Source of the DNA: Desulfosporosinus sp.
GTDB taxonomy: Bacteria; Bacillota; Desulfitobacteriia; Desulfitobacteriales; Desulfitobacteriaceae
Length of the DNA: 39,022 nucleotides
Reading direction: 5' to 3'
NCBI GenBank assembly: GCA_031292095.1
Contig: JARLHU010000039.1
Coordinates: forward strand, 1 to 39,022
In this document: positions 38,839 through 39,022 of the stretch, in pieces
Numbering within the stretch: the first letter of the stretch is position 1
Layout: each line of letters opens with the position of its first letter
Made by a program: the position numbers and the translations under genes
Notes under the pieces: generated by a model
The model's input: only the letters and a program-made list of their open reading frames with translations
The model's database searches: none
What the model was told of the DNA's origin: nothing

Positions 38839-39022
38839 TTGAATAAGGCGGAATTAGTTAGCGCTGTTGCAGAAAAGGCTGACATGTCCAAAAAGGATGC
38901 AGAAAAGGCAGTCAATGCTGTTTTCAAGGTAATCGAGGAGTCCTTAGCACAAAGTGAGAAGGTACAACTGGTTGGGTTTGGGACGTTCGAAGTAAAAGAT
39001 CGAGCGGAACGGACTGGGAGAA
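38839..39022 (+). CDS. HU-family DNA-binding protein (3'-truncated by window edge)
   Basis: The first 61 codons of a histone-like HU protein. The product begins LNKAELVSAVAEKADMSKK and continues with VNAVFKVIEESL, then VQLVGFGTFEVKDR leading into the beta arm, all typical of HU. The TTG start follows AGGAGGG (38826-38832) by 6 bases. It lies 85 bases after yabN. In B. subtilis the S4-domain gene yabO comes next, but an HU gene beside mazG is common in clostridia. The gene continues beyond the window. Confidence 0.93.
   Translation, partial: MNKAELVSAVAEKADMSKKDAEKAVNAVFKVIEESLAQSEKVQLVGFGTFEVKDRAERTGR

Overview
The window reads as the chromosome of an anaerobic, endospore-forming, Gram-positive Firmicute. 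Protein style (cyanophycin genes, an AbrB with a cysteine tail, GTG and TTG starts) and the repeat content suggest the Desulfosporosinus/Desulfitobacterium branch of the Peptococcaceae; that placement is inference. The gene order follows the origin-proximal region of Bacillus subtilis closely: gin(csfB)-yaaO-holB-ricT-yabA-rsmI-abrB-metG-tatD-yabE-rnmV-ksgA-yabG-ispE-purR-spoVG-glmU-prs-pth-fin-mfd-spoVT-yabN-HU. Nearly every gene departing from that backbone is an insertion or a replacement.

Layout. 1-2587: the end of a gerA-type germinant receptor operon (A subunit cut by the window edge, B subunit complete, C subunit reduced to a 40-codon stub), with an unidentified ORF antisense to the junction. 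3189-7950: Gin, an Orn/Lys/Arg decarboxylase, then the tightly packed holB-ricT-yabA-rsmI. 8046-8321: abrB, reversed. 8626-13667: metG, tatD and two 3D-domain wall proteins. 13675-16191: two spore-cortex-type enzymes (a CwlD-like amidase and a GH18 lipoprotein) sitting between inverted copies of a ~165-bp structured repeat, exactly where B. subtilis has yabE directly followed by rnmV. 16212-17586: rnmV-ksgA. 17985-20893: an accessory patch with a small membrane protein, a reversed glycosyltransferase, yabG and a reversed L,D-transpeptidase. 21018-24574: cyanophycinase and cyanophycin synthetase. 24722-29997: ispE, a GntR regulator, purR, spoVG, glmU, prs. 30015-30740: a reversed PRC-barrel gene where B. 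subtilis has ctc. 30846-38753: pth, fin, mfd, a foldase lipoprotein, spoVT, yabN/mazG. The window ends inside an HU gene.

Functionally, replication control (holB, yabA), translation (metG, rsmI, ksgA, rnmV, pth), wall and nucleotide precursor supply (glmU, prs, purR, ispE) and repair (mfd) are interleaved with sporulation genes: gin and fin (sigma-factor hand-over), spoVG with a SigH-type promoter, spoVT, yabG, cwlD and the ger operon.

The most unusual content is non-coding. Three repeat families recur: (A) a ~165-bp long-hairpin element whose two copies differ by four consecutive compensatory base pairs in the apical stem while the loop is conserved; (B) ~26-bp perfect or near-perfect palindromes with fixed outer arms and changing cores, placed just after genes and in one case supplying the ksgA stop codon; (C) TTCGAA/ATATCGAA-rich repeats, one of which lies in frame inside pth. 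No rRNA, tRNA, CRISPR array or transposase gene was seen.
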